DNA of 44,026 nt from JBCCRH01 sp039208045 (GTDB lineage: Bacteria; Bacteroidota; Bacteroidia; Chitinophagales; Saprospiraceae): NCBI GenBank assembly GCA_039208045.1, contig JBCCRH010000003.1:1-44026 (forward strand). Reading direction: 5' to 3'. The translations under genes were made by a program, and so were the position numbers. Shown here piece after piece: positions 16,662 to 25,868 of this stretch (positions are counted from its first letter, which is position 1; every line of letters starts with the position of its first letter). Under the pieces are notes generated by a model that had not been told where the DNA came from, ran no database searches, and worked only from the letters and a program-made list of their open reading frames with translations.

Positions 16662-19103
16662 ATGATGAAAAAACTTTTATACTCACTAGCCTTCATGAAT
16701 CTTGCCCTAGTACTGGCCGCTCAAAACGCCAGTGTCCGTGGACAATTACAGGATGCTGAAAAGATTGCTGTAGAATTTGCCAATGTAGTGCTCTACAGTG
16801 CTACAGATAGCTCTATGGTAAAAGTAGAGACCACCGACGAAGCTGGCCTTTTCCATATTAAGGGTATCGAAGCCGGGAAGTATTACCTGGTAGCTAGCCA
16901 TATTGGCAGTGCTGATCTAGAAAAAGAAGCATTCGATCTTGCTGCCGACCAACAGCTTGACTTTGGGGTGCTTCAGTTCGCTGCCTCAGGTATTGAACTA
17001 GAAGAAGCTATTGTTACTGCCTCGCGTGTTATTGTAGAGACTAAGCCGGATCGAACCATCTTTAATGTAGAAGGAACGATCAATAGTACGGGCTCCGATG
17101 CTATTGAGCTATTGCGTAAAGCTCCAGGGGTACTGGTGGATAATAACAACAACATCTCTGTGCTTGGCCGAGCAGGCGTTCTTCTCTACGTAGACGGCAA
17201 GCGACTTCCATTGGCAGGCGATGATCTTGTGAATTTCCTACAGAATTTACCTGCTGAGCAGATTGATCGAATGGATATTATTACGAATCCCGGCGCGCGC
17301 TACGAAGCAGAAGGCAATGCAGGAATTATCGATATTCGCTTAAAGCGAGATAAGCGCTTTGGCGCAAATGGCTCGGTGAATGGCACTTACACGCAGGGAC
17401 GTTACAGCCGATCTAATATAGGTGGTAGCGGTAACTTTCGGAATAAAGCGATGAATGCCTTTGGGAGTATTAGCCTGTATGATGGTCAGAACTACAACGA
17501 CATGACTTTCTTGAGTTTCCAGAATGGCCTGCGTATGGATGAGGTTAACGAAAATGTTAACGGATGGCAAGGCTTTAATATAAGAGGTGGTGTTGACTTC
17601 TTTCTTGGAGAGTTTCATACCATTGGTATTCTTGCCAGTGGAGGCAATACCGATAATGAATCAAGGGGCGTAAATGTTATTAATATTGGAAGACAGGATG
17701 CCCCTACAGTAGTCGATAGCATTCTAGATGCTTCTGCCTTTAGCGATGCTCAACGCACCCAGCAAACGTATAATTTGAACTACCGCTTTGATAATCAAAA
17801 AGGGACCACCCTAAATATTGATTTTGATTATGGGCGCTATGAAAATGATATACAGCGCGAACAGCCTAACCGCTTTCTTGACCCGGAGACTAGAGAAATA
17901 CGTACAGAAGTAAGCAACAGTTTTGATACTCCTACAGATATTGATATTTATACCTTCAAAATTGATTTTGAAAAAGACCTCTGGGGTGGAAGACTCGGTG
18001 TAGGTACGAAGTTTAGTGATGTTATCTCTGATAACTCCTTCTTGGTTTTTGATGGAATCAATGGCAATGCAGTATTTAACGACAGTTTATCAAATACCTT
18101 CGACTACGATGAAAAGGTGTACGCTGGTTATATCAGCTACAGCCGCCAGCTTTCTGAAAAGTGGAACTTTTCCGCTGGTCTACGTGCAGAATATACGGAT
18201 GCTACTGGCGTGCTACAAGCTTTTAAAGAAAGCTTGCAAGAGCCACCAGTAGAGCTAGAATACTTGAGCTGGTTCCCCAATATTGGCTTTACCTATCAGC
18301 TCAGTCCGATGCAGACCTTAGCCCTAAACTACGGCCGCCGTATCAATCGACCAGATTATAATGTATTGAATCCATTTAACAGCCAGCTCAGTTTGTTGTC
18401 TTACGAAAAAGGCAACCCATTCCTCAGCCCTGAGATTGTAAACAATGTCGAATTGGGGTATACCCTCAACTATCGCTATAACTTTAAGTTGTCTTACAGT
18501 CTCACCACCGACCAAATTACACGCTTGATTGCTCCCGACGAAAATGATGACCGTGCAGGTTTCATTACTTGGGATAATCTGGCAGAGCAGACCGTTATTG
18601 GATTCAACTTCAGCGCACCTGTCGAAATGAAGCCCTGGTGGAATTCTTATTTTAACTTCAGTGCTTCCTACCTCGATAATCAAGCAGACTATGGGGATGG
18701 ACGAGTGGTAGACGTACAAGCATTTACCTACAGCATCTACCAGCAGCATACTTTTGACCTGCCTTGGGCTTTAAAAGCTGAGGTAGGCGGTTACTACTCT
18801 GGCCCTGGTGTTTGGGGTGGTGTGTTTGAATACGAGTCGAGCTGGAGCTTGGATGTGGGCCTACAGCGTAAGTTTATGGATAATAAGCTTAACGCACGGC
18901 TTAGCATACGCGACATCTTCTTTGAAACGGGTTGGGATGGCGTATCTGAATTTGCTGGTCTAGTAACGAGAGGGAGTGGCAATTGGGATAGCCGCTCGGT
19001 GAGCCTCAGCTTGAGCTATAATTTTGGTAACCAAAATGTAAAGTCTCGCAAGCGCAAGGCAGGGCTAGAAGATGAAGCCGGTCGTATCAGTGGTGGTAAT
19101 TAG
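16662..19103 (+). CDS. TonB-dependent receptor-like outer-membrane protein (OMP_b-brl_3 type)
   Basis: 813 residues. A signal peptide (MMKKLLYSLAFMNLALVLAAQ) is followed by a carboxypeptidase-regulatory-like domain (about 22-110, SVRGQLQDAEKIAVEFANVVLYSA). A plug-like region comes next (IEVL-type segment DAIELLRKAPGVLVDNNNNISVLG, then LLYVDGKRL and MDIITNPGARYEAEGNAGIIDIRLK). A long barrel follows with NYGRRINRPDYNVLNPF and ends before a basic tail. This matches the outer-membrane beta-barrel family often annotated as TonB-dependent receptor; members lack the SusC signature and have no SusD partner. The substrate is unknown. The gene is divergent from susC across a 458-bp region. Two adjacent ATG codons (16662 and 16665) could start translation. 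Confidence 0.88.
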   Translation: MMKKLLYSLAFMNLALVLAAQNASVRGQLQDAEKIAVEFANVVLYSATDSSMVKVETTDEAGLFHIKGIEAGKYYLVASHIGSADLEKEAFDLAADQQLDFGVLQFAASGIELEEAIVTASRVIVETKPDRTIFNVEGTINSTGSDAIELLRKAPGVLVDNNNNISVLGRAGVLLYVDGKRLPLAGDDLVNFLQNLPAEQIDRMDIITNPGARYEAEGNAGIIDIRLKRDKRFGANGSVNGTYTQGRYSRSNIGGSGNFRNKAMNAFGSISLYDGQNYNDMTFLSFQNGLRMDEVNENVNGWQGFNIRGGVDFFLGEFHTIGILASGGNTDNESRGVNVINIGRQDAPTVVDSILDASAFSDAQRTQQTYNLNYRFDNQKGTTLNIDFDYGRYENDIQREQPNRFLDPETREIRTEVSNSFDTPTDIDIYTFKIDFEKDLWGGRLGVGTKFSDVISDNSFLVFDGINGNAVFNDSLSNTFDYDEKVYAGYISYSRQLSEKWNFSAGLRAEYTDATGVLQAFKESLQEPPVELEYLSWFPNIGFTYQLSPMQTLALNYGRRINRPDYNVLNPFNSQLSLLSYEKGNPFLSPEIVNNVELGYTLNYRYNFKLSYSLTTDQITRLIAPDENDDRAGFITWDNLAEQTVIGFNFSAPVEMKPWWNSYFNFSASYLDNQADYGDGRVVDVQAFTYSIYQQHTFDLPWALKAEVGGYYSGPGVWGGVFEYESSWSLDVGLQRKFMDNKLNARLSIRDIFFETGWDGVSEFAGLVTRGSGNWDSRSVSLSLSYNFGNQNVKSRKRKAGLEDEAGRISGGN

Positions 19104-19152
19104 ATTTGTTCCCGATTATAAAAAGTATAGAGATTATTGTTGAATGTTGGTT

Positions 19153-19182
19153 TGGTCTTACAAACGGTTGTTTGTAAGACCA
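19153..19182. terminator. Perfect 13-bp hairpin between convergent genes, probable bidirectional terminator
   Basis: TGGTCTTACAAAC (19153-19165) pairs perfectly with GTTTGTAAGACCA (19170-19182) around a GGTT loop. It sits 50 bp after the receptor stop and 20 bp before the stop of the minus-strand permease. Neither side has a strong T-run, so termination efficiency is uncertain, but position and perfect pairing support the role. Confidence 0.6.
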
Positions 19183-19201
19183 TCTTACCATTCTAACGTA
19201 C

Positions 19202-21898
19202 CTACTGGCTTTCTTGCAGGGCCTCCACCGGTATCGCATTGGCAGCACGCATAGCGATTAAGCTTACGGCCACACAAGTGATCAACAGGGTGATGGCACC
19301 TGCTATTAGAAACACCAAAATATTTATATCAATTCGATAAGCGAATGTAGAAAGCCAGCTAGAAATACCATACCACGTAAGTGGTGCAGCTACCAATAAA
19401 CTGATACCCACCAGCCATACATATTCACTATTGAAGCGGCGCAGAATATCGAGGCGGCTAGCACCCAATATTTGGCGAATGCCAATCTCCTTTCGCTTGA
19501 GGGTAGTCAAATAGGTGGTCAGGGCAATAAGTCCGATAACAGCTACCGCAAAGGCAATAGCACTGAAGTAAATGCTCAGTCGAGCAATACGCTGCTCCTT
19601 TGCATAGAGCTCTTCGAGGTTTTGCGTCAAGAAGCTATGGTCCATGGCTTGATTCACCTGAAGGTCGTCGTAAGTGGCGCTGATCTTTTCTAAGATGGCG
19701 CTGGGACTGATGCCCGTCCAAGCCACAGAAACAATATCCACATATCTGGGATTCCGATAAATATTTAGGAACATCGGATTTACTTTTTCTCGTAAAGAGA
19801 ACATGTTTATATCTTCGAACGTCCCAGCTATTTCAAAGGGGAAACCTACCTGCCCCGTTTCTTCATCGGTATATTCGGGCTCTTGGACGATAGCGCGGCC
19901 AATCAGTTCTTCTCTTGACAGCTTGAATCGATTCTGCAATCGATCACTTAGTGTTTCGTTGATGATGACCAGCCGCCTGGGGGCAGCATCGGGGTTTTCG
20001 ATGTAGTCGGGAATGCTAGTTTTTATGCCCAATAATTTCACTGCCTCATAATCAAGATAGAGGTTGGTAGCATCGTCAAATACTTCGTCGGTACCTTCTA
20101 ATTTGTAAGTAGTTTGGTTGTAAGGATCGCTTCCCAGTGGGGTGCCAGAGCCTACGCCGGTCACTTCGGGAATTTGCAGCAACTCATTTCGGAACGTTTG
20201 ATACTTGCTGCTATCCGCAGATAAACTGACGTACACGATTTGTTCTTTTTCATAGCCTAGGTCTTTATCCTGAATGTAGCGTAGCTGCTGGTTGATAAAT
20301 AGCGTAAGGCTACAGAGTGAAATGAGTAGTACGAATTGCAGGCTAATGATGACTTTGCGCGTGCTGATTCCCTTACCTGTATTTTTTACCCAATCCCCTC
20401 GGAAGAGCTGCAAGATGGGATGCTGGGCCATGTACAAAGAGGAGTACAAGCTAGCTAGTAGGCCAATGCTCAGGGTAAGCAGCAGGAGTAAGCTCCAAAA
20501 GAGCGGACTAGTAAGAATTCCCTCGTCCAATCCGGTGCCCATAAAATTGTTGAACCAGGGTAGTAAAAGATTCAGCCCCAAGGCTACTACTGGCAGCGTC
20601 AGTACACTAAGCACCAGTGATTCTAACATAAATTGGCGACTAATTTTCCCTTCGGTCGCACCAAATATTTTTCGGAGGCCCATTTCTCGCGCTCGGCTTG
20701 CATTCATAGCAATGCTCAGATTGGTATAGTTGCCGATAGTGAGTAGCAAAATAATGCCCGATATGATGCCAATAATATATAGGTACCGCCTATCACCAGG
20801 GGGCTTAAGCTCGTAGAGCAGATCAGAATGTAAGTGAATGCTTGTGAGTGATTGAATAATGGTCCCGTTAAATAGCTCATCTTCTGCTAGCCGACCATTT
20901 ATGTTTACCATATTCTCATCGATACGCTTCCGGACGGTCGCTGCCTCTTCTCCATCGGCTAGCTTGATGTAGGTTCTAGCTCCCCAGTAGGTAATTTTTG
21001 GGACGTGCAGGGCGATATTAAAATTGTAGTGGGCATTGCTGGGCAAATCTTCGATAATACCTGCTATAGCATACTGCTGTGTATCTATTTTAAATACTTG
21101 ATCGAGTAGGTTTTGCTGTTGCCAATCTTTGCCATAGAGTCGCGCTGCCTCACTCTGGGTAAGCACAGCAGTATAGCGCGACTGGCCAAAGTTTTCTTTA
21201 GAACCTTCCAGGAAAGGCCAGCCAAAGAACTCAAAAAAGTCTTCGGGTGTATTGGTTTGGAGAATGTCCTCCGCACGTAGTTCTTTATTGGCTGTTCTCA
21301 AAATCTGGGGTTGCGTAAAGGTGAAAAACTGACAAGCTTGTTCCACGCCCTTCACAGATCGGAAGCCTTCTATATACCGCTGCTGCGCGTCGGGAGTAGT
21401 GCTGAAATAATCGTAATAACTCAGCATGCTATAACCTTGGGAGCGTAGGTTCATCCCTACCCGATACTTTTGATCTACCGATGGAATCATTGTATCGAAG
21501 CCCGTTTCGTACTGCAAATAGAGCACCGCTAGGGTGGTAGTCAGAATACCTACTGCCAGGCAGGTGTAGTTGACGAGATTAAAAAACCGCTTACGCCGAA
21601 GATTGCGTAGCGCCATTTTGAGGTAACTCGGAAACAAAAAGAAAAAGCTACCAAAAATACTACCGGAAGCAGGGCTAGATGCTTTCCGAAATTCTTTAGC
21701 AGCTACCTTATGATCGGGAGCAACCTTGGCTTTGGCTTGCTCAAAGGCTTCTTCAGGGGTAAGGCCTCGGATCAGATATTCTTCGTAGCGGTCGTGCAGA
21801 CCACTCTCTAATTCCTCGATAAATCCTGGCTCTAGGGCGGTTTGGCGCTGAATATTTTGGCGCCAGCTGCGAATAGCTTGTTCAAAGTTGAAAGGCAT
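19202..21898 (-). CDS. ABC transporter permease with two MacB/FtsX modules and an N-terminal prefix domain
   Basis: 898 residues. Residues 1-75 form a soluble helical prefix (FIEELESGLHDRYEEYLIRGLTPEEAFEQAKAKV) found in Bacteroidota permeases encoded next to PadR regulators. The first transmembrane segment follows (about 107-129, LVNYTCLAVGILTTTLAVLYL), then a periplasmic MacB core domain. Next comes an FtsX block with the motif SRAREMGLRKIFGATEGKISRQF, and a second periplasmic domain. The last FtsX block has TLKRKEIGIRQILGASRLDILRRF and C-terminal membrane segments. Both FtsX motifs are well preserved. It should work with the ATPase at 22290-23009 in a non-canonical, mechanotransmission-type exporter for antimicrobial peptides or lipids; the substrate is unknown. 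Confidence 0.93.
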   Translation of the reverse strand: MPFNFEQAIRSWRQNIQRQTALEPGFIEELESGLHDRYEEYLIRGLTPEEAFEQAKAKVAPDHKVAAKEFRKASSPASGSIFGSFFFLFPSYLKMALRNLRRKRFFNLVNYTCLAVGILTTTLAVLYLQYETGFDTMIPSVDQKYRVGMNLRSQGYSMLSYYDYFSTTPDAQQRYIEGFRSVKGVEQACQFFTFTQPQILRTANKELRAEDILQTNTPEDFFEFFGWPFLEGSKENFGQSRYTAVLTQSEAARLYGKDWQQQNLLDQVFKIDTQQYAIAGIIEDLPSNAHYNFNIALHVPKITYWGARTYIKLADGEEAATVRKRIDENMVNINGRLAEDELFNGTIIQSLTSIHLHSDLLYELKPPGDRRYLYIIGIISGIILLLTIGNYTNLSIAMNASRAREMGLRKIFGATEGKISRQFMLESLVLSVLTLPVVALGLNLLLPWFNNFMGTGLDEGILTSPLFWSLLLLLTLSIGLLASLYSSLYMAQHPILQLFRGDWVKNTGKGISTRKVIISLQFVLLISLCSLTLFINQQLRYIQDKDLGYEKEQIVYVSLSADSSKYQTFRNELLQIPEVTGVGSGTPLGSDPYNQTTYKLEGTDEVFDDATNLYLDYEAVKLLGIKTSIPDYIENPDAAPRRLVIINETLSDRLQNRFKLSREELIGRAIVQEPEYTDEETGQVGFPFEIAGTFEDINMFSLREKVNPMFLNIYRNPRYVDIVSVAWTGISPSAILEKISATYDDLQVNQAMDHSFLTQNLEELYAKEQRIARLSIYFSAIAFAVAVIGLIALTTYLTTLKRKEIGIRQILGASRLDILRRFNSEYVWLVGISLLVAAPLTWYGISSWLSTFAYRIDINILVFLIAGAITLLITCVAVSLIAMRAANAIPVEALQESQ

Positions 21899-21912
21899 GA
21901 TAGGGATAGTTT

Positions 21913-22266
21913 TTATTTAAGGGAAGGTTGGTAGGGCGTTTCTCCCATACCCCAAAGCTGCACAAAGATGCGGTTGACATTAAGCCACTGCGCTCTTTCC
22001 CGCTCCAGGGTAGATCGGCCGAGGTCGGTAATACGATAGTACTTGCGCTTGCGTCCATTTTCTGTCTTGACCCATTGCGATGCAATGAGTCCTTCTTTGT
22101 CCATGCGATTCAGCACGGGATAAAGCATGGCATCGGTCCAGTTGAGCTGGCCTTGTGAAAGGCGCTCTACCTCTTTAATGATTTGATAGCCATAATTTTC
22201 GCCATACGACAAAATGGATAAAACGAGGGGTTTGGTGGATGCCGCAACGAGTGCTTTGGTAGCCAT
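21913..22266 (-). CDS. PadR-family transcriptional regulator
   Basis: 117 residues, a typical short PadR protein. The winged helix is clear: PLVLSILSYGENYGYQIIKEVERLSQG, NWTDAMLYPVLNRMDKEGLIASQW, and the wing NGRKRKYYRITDLGRSTLERE. PadR proteins repress nearby efflux genes and are released by small molecules. The gene sits inside the ABC operon, 14 bp before the permease and 23 bp after the ATPase, so it probably autoregulates the operon. The likely operator is the inverted and direct repeat set at 24276-24320, upstream of the first gene. Confidence 0.93.
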   Translation of the reverse strand: MATKALVAASTKPLVLSILSYGENYGYQIIKEVERLSQGQLNWTDAMLYPVLNRMDKEGLIASQWVKTENGRKRKYYRITDLGRSTLERERAQWLNVNRIFVQLWGMGETPYQPSLK

Positions 22267-22289
22267 AAGGAATGATTTAGTTGGGTGAT

Positions 22290-23009
22290 TTATTTACTTT
22301 GTTGTTTGTATTCGTGCTCACTAATGAGTTGCTTACCATCAAATAATTCAATCGTTCGCTGTGCTTGAGCAGCATCTTCCTCAGAGTGGGTCACCATTAC
22401 TATGGTAGCGCCTTCTTGATGAAAATATTGAAGTTTCTCCATGACGATAGCACTATTTTCAGAATCTAAGTTTCCAGTAGGTTCATCGGCTAGGATGATC
22501 GCAGGGCGGGTAACCATAGCACGAGCAATAGCAATGCGCTGCTGCTGCCCGCCAGATAGCTGCTGGGGATAGTGCTGCTTACGATGTTCCATATCGAGTG
22601 CGGCAAGTGCCTCACTTACCCGAGTACGCCGTTCTTTGGCAGGCAATCGAAGGTAGAGCAAGGGCAATTCGATATTTTCTGCGGCGGTGAGTTCATCAAT
22701 AAGGTTGAAGCTCTGAAAGATAAAGCCAATATTGCCTTTGCGCAGTTGGGCCTTAGCATTTCGGGAGAGCTGCGATACTTCTTGTCCATTGAACCAATAT
22801 TTGCCCTTTGATAGGTCATCGATGAGTCCAATGAGGTTGAGTAAGGTGGATTTGCCACTGCCCGAAGGGCCCATAATCGCTACAAATTCGCCTGGATGAA
22901 TACTCAAATCGATGCCATTAACGGCAGCTGTTTGTAGCTCGTCGGTATAATGAAATTTGTACACTTGCTCCATACGAACAACAGGCGGAAGGGTGGAGGA
23001 TGCTAACAT
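22290..23009 (-). CDS. ABC transporter ATP-binding protein (LolD/MacB type)
   Basis: 239 residues with every nucleotide-binding motif: Walker A GPSGSGKST (47-55), Q-loop FIFQSFNLIDELTAAEN, signature LSGGQQQR (151-158), Walker B IILADEP (171-177) with the D-loop NLDS, and the H-loop histidine in MVTHSEE. Sequence and length match the MacB/LolD subfamily that drives FtsX-type permeases. It is two bases from the adaptor stop upstream and co-directional with the PadR and permease genes, forming one exporter. Confidence 0.96.
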   Translation of the reverse strand: MLASSTLPPVVRMEQVYKFHYTDELQTAAVNGIDLSIHPGEFVAIMGPSGSGKSTLLNLIGLIDDLSKGKYWFNGQEVSQLSRNAKAQLRKGNIGFIFQSFNLIDELTAAENIELPLLYLRLPAKERRTRVSEALAALDMEHRKQHYPQQLSGGQQQRIAIARAMVTRPAIILADEPTGNLDSENSAIVMEKLQYFHQEGATIVMVTHSEEDAAQAQRTIELFDGKQLISEHEYKQQSK

Positions 23010-23011
23010 GG

Positions 23012-24259
23012 TTAGTTAAATTTTATGGTTTTATACGTTTTGAAATTATCATAGCTCGAAGTGATCACCTGATCGCCAGGCGAAAGTCCTTCTAGTACTT
23101 CATAGAATCGTGGATTTTTTCGGCCGAGTTTTACATACTGTCGGCTGGCTTGATCGCCATTGATGACATATACCCAATCGCCTCCGGTAGAATTATAAAA
23201 ATTGCCATTGGCCAGCAGGGTGGTCTCTGTAGCTTCGCCAAAAAGCAAGCGCACCCGAAATGATTGTCCTCTCACTAATTTGGGGAGTTCTTTTGCGGTG
23301 TCTGTAAAGCGTAGCTCTACCCTAAAGCGCCCATCTTCAATGGTGGGAAATATCTTTTCTACTTGTAGGCCGAAAGTATCCCTGTTGATGGTAGCAATGC
23401 CGCGCTGCCCTTGGGTAACTTTTTCTAGGTAGTACTCATCGACTTCCGTTGCAATAGTGGGTTGAGCTAACGAGTAGATCTCCCCTAGCCTGTCGCCACT
23501 ATCAAATGCCTGGCCCACTTGGGCAGTGAAATTGCCAAGCTGCCCAGATACTACTGCAATGACATGCAGCCGGTTGAGTATCTTTCGAATGGCACTCAGA
23601 TTCTCTAGAATACGCTCTTCGGCATCTTGAATCTGCTGAATCTGTACAGTTCTGGCTAGCGAATCAGCGCGGAAGGACTGTAGAAGGAGCTGTTGGCGTT
23701 TTTGTAAAAAGAAGTAGCGATCGGCGATAGGTTCAAAATCAGCAGCAGCCAAGAGGCTGTCTTGAAAAAGCTGCTTATTACGTTGGAATTGCTTGTGCAT
23801 TAGTCCCAATTCATAATCCACTTCTACCAGCTGCGTCTGTTGACTGAGGTAGTTTTGGTTGAGCAGCAAGGCGGTTTGCCGTTGGGTATTGAGCTGTTCG
23901 ATCAGCTGTGCTTCCCGCTGCATCACTTCTAGTTCTAAGTCGGCATTGGCTAAGCTCAGAAGCGTATCCCCTACTTGGATAGACTGCCCAGACTCTGTAT
24001 ACACCTGCTCCACATTGCCAGCTATTCGGCTATCAATAAAAAAAGTGCTCGCTGGTTCTACATTGCCTGTTAAGTTGATGTATTCATAAAAAGGGGAGCG
24101 CACTACAGCAGCAAGGGTTAACCGATCAGCATCTACTACTATGGTAGAAGCATCGTACTGCTTGACCATCCAGAAAGCGGCTAGGCCAAAGAGCAGGATA
24201 GCGCCTCCTAAGTAAATACTTTTTACGCTGTAGTTGGGTCGGGTAAGTTGAGTGTCCAT
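23012..24259 (-). CDS. HlyD/MacA-type periplasmic adaptor (membrane fusion protein)
   Basis: 415 residues. One N-terminal membrane anchor is visible (about 15-31, IYLGGAILLFGLAAFWMV). The split lipoyl/barrel-sandwich domain follows (INLTGNVEPASTFFIDSRIAGNVEQVYTESGQSIQVGDTLLSL). A long alpha-helical hairpin (about 110-225) is rich in Q, L and E. Next are the second lipoyl half (IAVVSGQLGNFTAQVGQAFDSGDRLGEI) and a beta-barrel with a C-terminal domain (LGRKNPRFYEVLEGLSPGDQVITSSYDNF). It should bridge the permease to an outer-membrane component, which is not encoded here. It is the first gene of the operon; its promoter region holds the proposed PadR operator. Confidence 0.9.
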   Translation of the reverse strand: MDTQLTRPNYSVKSIYLGGAILLFGLAAFWMVKQYDASTIVVDADRLTLAAVVRSPFYEYINLTGNVEPASTFFIDSRIAGNVEQVYTESGQSIQVGDTLLSLANADLELEVMQREAQLIEQLNTQRQTALLLNQNYLSQQTQLVEVDYELGLMHKQFQRNKQLFQDSLLAAADFEPIADRYFFLQKRQQLLLQSFRADSLARTVQIQQIQDAEERILENLSAIRKILNRLHVIAVVSGQLGNFTAQVGQAFDSGDRLGEIYSLAQPTIATEVDEYYLEKVTQGQRGIATINRDTFGLQVEKIFPTIEDGRFRVELRFTDTAKELPKLVRGQSFRVRLLFGEATETTLLANGNFYNSTGGDWVYVINGDQASRQYVKLGRKNPRFYEVLEGLSPGDQVITSSYDNFKTYKTIKFN

Positions 24260-24275
24260 TCGTTTTGCAATTTTT

Positions 24276-24320
24276 ACCTAATGTTGTTAGGTATTTATTT
24301 TACATAACGGTGTTAGGTAT
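24276..24320. promoter_or_regulatory. Candidate PadR operator upstream of the ABC exporter operon
   Basis: ACCTAA (24276-24281) and TTAGGT (24287-24292) form an inverted repeat with a 5-bp spacer. The decamer TGTTAGGTAT occurs twice on the same strand (24285-24294 and 24311-24320), 26 bp apart, and CCTAA appears again near 24332. The cluster is 17-61 bp upstream of the first operon gene, where a repressor would block transcription. Confidence 0.5.
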
Positions 24321-24385
24321 AATTAAGTTGTGCCTAAGCGAATTTTTTTTGGCACGATAAGCCCTTTATGCCGAACTTTGGAGAA

Positions 24386-24544
24386 TAGTTCTACAACCCA
24401 AGATTTGTGAATTCTGACTTGCCCTTTTTCCGTCTTGCTGCGTTGAAAAGCCTCGCCATAACTATGGTTATGCCTACGTTTTTCGCCTTGCAAGTCAAAA
24501 AAATGCCGTCGCCATATTTTCATAAATCTTGCATTGTAGAACTA
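24386..24544. mobile_element. MITE-like element with 26-bp terminal inverted repeats
   Basis: The first 26 bases (24386-24411, starting TAGTTCTACAA) and the last 26 (24519-24544, ending TTGTAGAACTA) are inverted copies with only three mismatches. Nested inside are TGACTTGC (24415-24422) with its inverse GCAAGTCA (24490-24497), and a central CATAAC/GTTATG hairpin. The 159-bp unit has no credible gene. A 66-codon minus-strand frame crosses it but reads through the repeats. It fills most of the 307-bp spacer 24260-24566 and is probably a non-autonomous transposable element or a structured repeat. I see no clear target-site duplication. Confidence 0.6.
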
Positions 24545-24566
24545 TAGAAAGAATTCAAACGAATGC

Positions 24567-25235
24567 ATGGCGAGATACGCGATTTCTGATATACACGGCT
24601 GCTTAAACACCTTTAAAGAAGCGCTCGAACTCATTGCTCTCACTAAAGAAGACACCCTTTACCTATTGGGTGACTATGTGGATCGAGGGCCAGATAGCAA
24701 GGGGGTAATCGACTACATTTGGGAGCTACAAGGGGAAGGCTTTAACGTGGAATGTATTGTGGGAAATCATGAGGCATTACTATTGGAAGCGGCCCAAGCT
24801 GAAGACTGGAAAAATCGGTACTGGGATGCTGCGTGTTTTCAAAGCTTTGGAATACAAGCGCCTTCGCATATTCCGAAGGAGTATTTAAAATGGATAGCCC
24901 AATTGCCAGTCTACCTAGATATTGGAGATTATCTTCTGGTGCATGCAGGCTTCAATTTTAAGGCAGATAATCCTTTAGCAGACGAACGCTCGATGATCTG
25001 GATTCGCAATTGGTACCACCAGATTGACATGGAGTGGCTAAATGGCCGAGTTATTGTGCACGGGCATACGCCTACCAGCTACTTGAAGATCCAGTCTAAA
25101 GTATTGCAATTAGCCATTGCTCCAGCCTTAGATATTGATGCTGGTTGTGTATTCCCCTATGAGCACCTTAATCACCTTTGCGTATTTAATTTGGATAGCA
25201 GGGAATTGGTCTTTCAGCATAATGTGGAGGGATAA
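24567..25235 (+). CDS. Metallophosphoesterase, PP1-like serine/threonine or diadenosine-type phosphatase
   Basis: 222 residues of the calcineurin-like fold. Metal-binding motifs are complete: SDIHG (7-11), LGDYVDRGPDSKG (about 34-46), VGNHEALL and, near the end, VIVHGHTP. This set matches bacterial PrpA/PrpB-like protein phosphatases and the ApaH family. Length fits the former. It probably dephosphorylates phosphoproteins or nucleotides in the cytoplasm with two divalent metals. ATG 24567 begins directly with MARYAISDIHG, so the start is secure. It lies just downstream of the MITE-like element, whose insertion may have affected its promoter. Confidence 0.92.
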   Translation: MARYAISDIHGCLNTFKEALELIALTKEDTLYLLGDYVDRGPDSKGVIDYIWELQGEGFNVECIVGNHEALLLEAAQAEDWKNRYWDAACFQSFGIQAPSHIPKEYLKWIAQLPVYLDIGDYLLVHAGFNFKADNPLADERSMIWIRNWYHQIDMEWLNGRVIVHGHTPTSYLKIQSKVLQLAIAPALDIDAGCVFPYEHLNHLCVFNLDSRELVFQHNVEG

Positions 25236-25249
25236 AGCTACCCAACCAA

Positions 25250-25723
25250 CTATTTTTTTCGAACAAACAATGCCACCAAAGCCGCCGTCACTACTCCCAT
25301 GATGAGGGCTCCAACGGACGCTTGAACCATATAACTATTGAGGTTAAAGAACGCTTCGGCTTGCTCCTGAGAGACGGCGCCCGTCTCCACGCTATAGGCA
25401 ATGGCATTGGAGAAGTATTCTGGGGAGATGATGGTGTGGGTAACCCATTGCGCTAAGGGCGAAAGTACAGCTACAATTACGGATATGATGAGGCCAGCAA
25501 TAAAGCCTTGCTTCCAAGTCATGGTGCCGCCCAGTTGCTTGCGTTTGTCTAGCAAGGCTAGTACGTACATGCCAATAGCGAGTATGGCAAAGAGGTTGGT
25601 GTAAGTCGGGTGCATGTCGATATGTTCACCATGCCAGCCCATACTTTTTTCGACGACTATCCATAGCAGGGCTACGGCTGTGAAGAGGAGTCCCCATTTG
25701 AGTTCCAGTTGATACTTGCCCAT
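25250..25723 (-). CDS. DUF4199 family membrane protein
   Basis: 157 residues from the ATG at 25723; the frame extends to 25765, but only through a TTG start with a lysine-rich prefix. Four hydrophobic segments are visible: LLFTAVALLWIVVEK, NLFAILAIGMYVLALL, FIAGLIISVIVAVLSPLAQWV and VQASVGALIMGVVTAALVALFV. The short motif MTWKQGFIAGLI followed by the helical EYFSNAIAYSVETGAVSQEQAEAFF is characteristic of DUF4199, a Bacteroidota family of unknown function. It converges with the phosphatase gene, with 14 bp between stop codons. Confidence 0.8.
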   Translation of the reverse strand: MGKYQLELKWGLLFTAVALLWIVVEKSMGWHGEHIDMHPTYTNLFAILAIGMYVLALLDKRKQLGGTMTWKQGFIAGLIISVIVAVLSPLAQWVTHTIISPEYFSNAIAYSVETGAVSQEQAEAFFNLNSYMVQASVGALIMGVVTAALVALFVRKK

Positions 25724-25868
25724 TTCTTTCTTTTGTTTTTTGTTTGCAATAATTTGTTTCTTCAAATGTACGGCTTTCTGGTTATTTTTACTGTGTTTTG
25801 GCTAGTAACTGCTTTTGTAGGATGGCGCGGTAATGAAAAAAAACTTTAAATTGTAGAAAACACCATAG

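Noticed and set aside
24323..24523. 66-codon minus-strand reading frame in the phosphatase-exporter spacer
   Set aside because: It runs through the terminal and nested inverted repeats of the MITE-like element and has no family resemblance or expression signals; most likely spurious.
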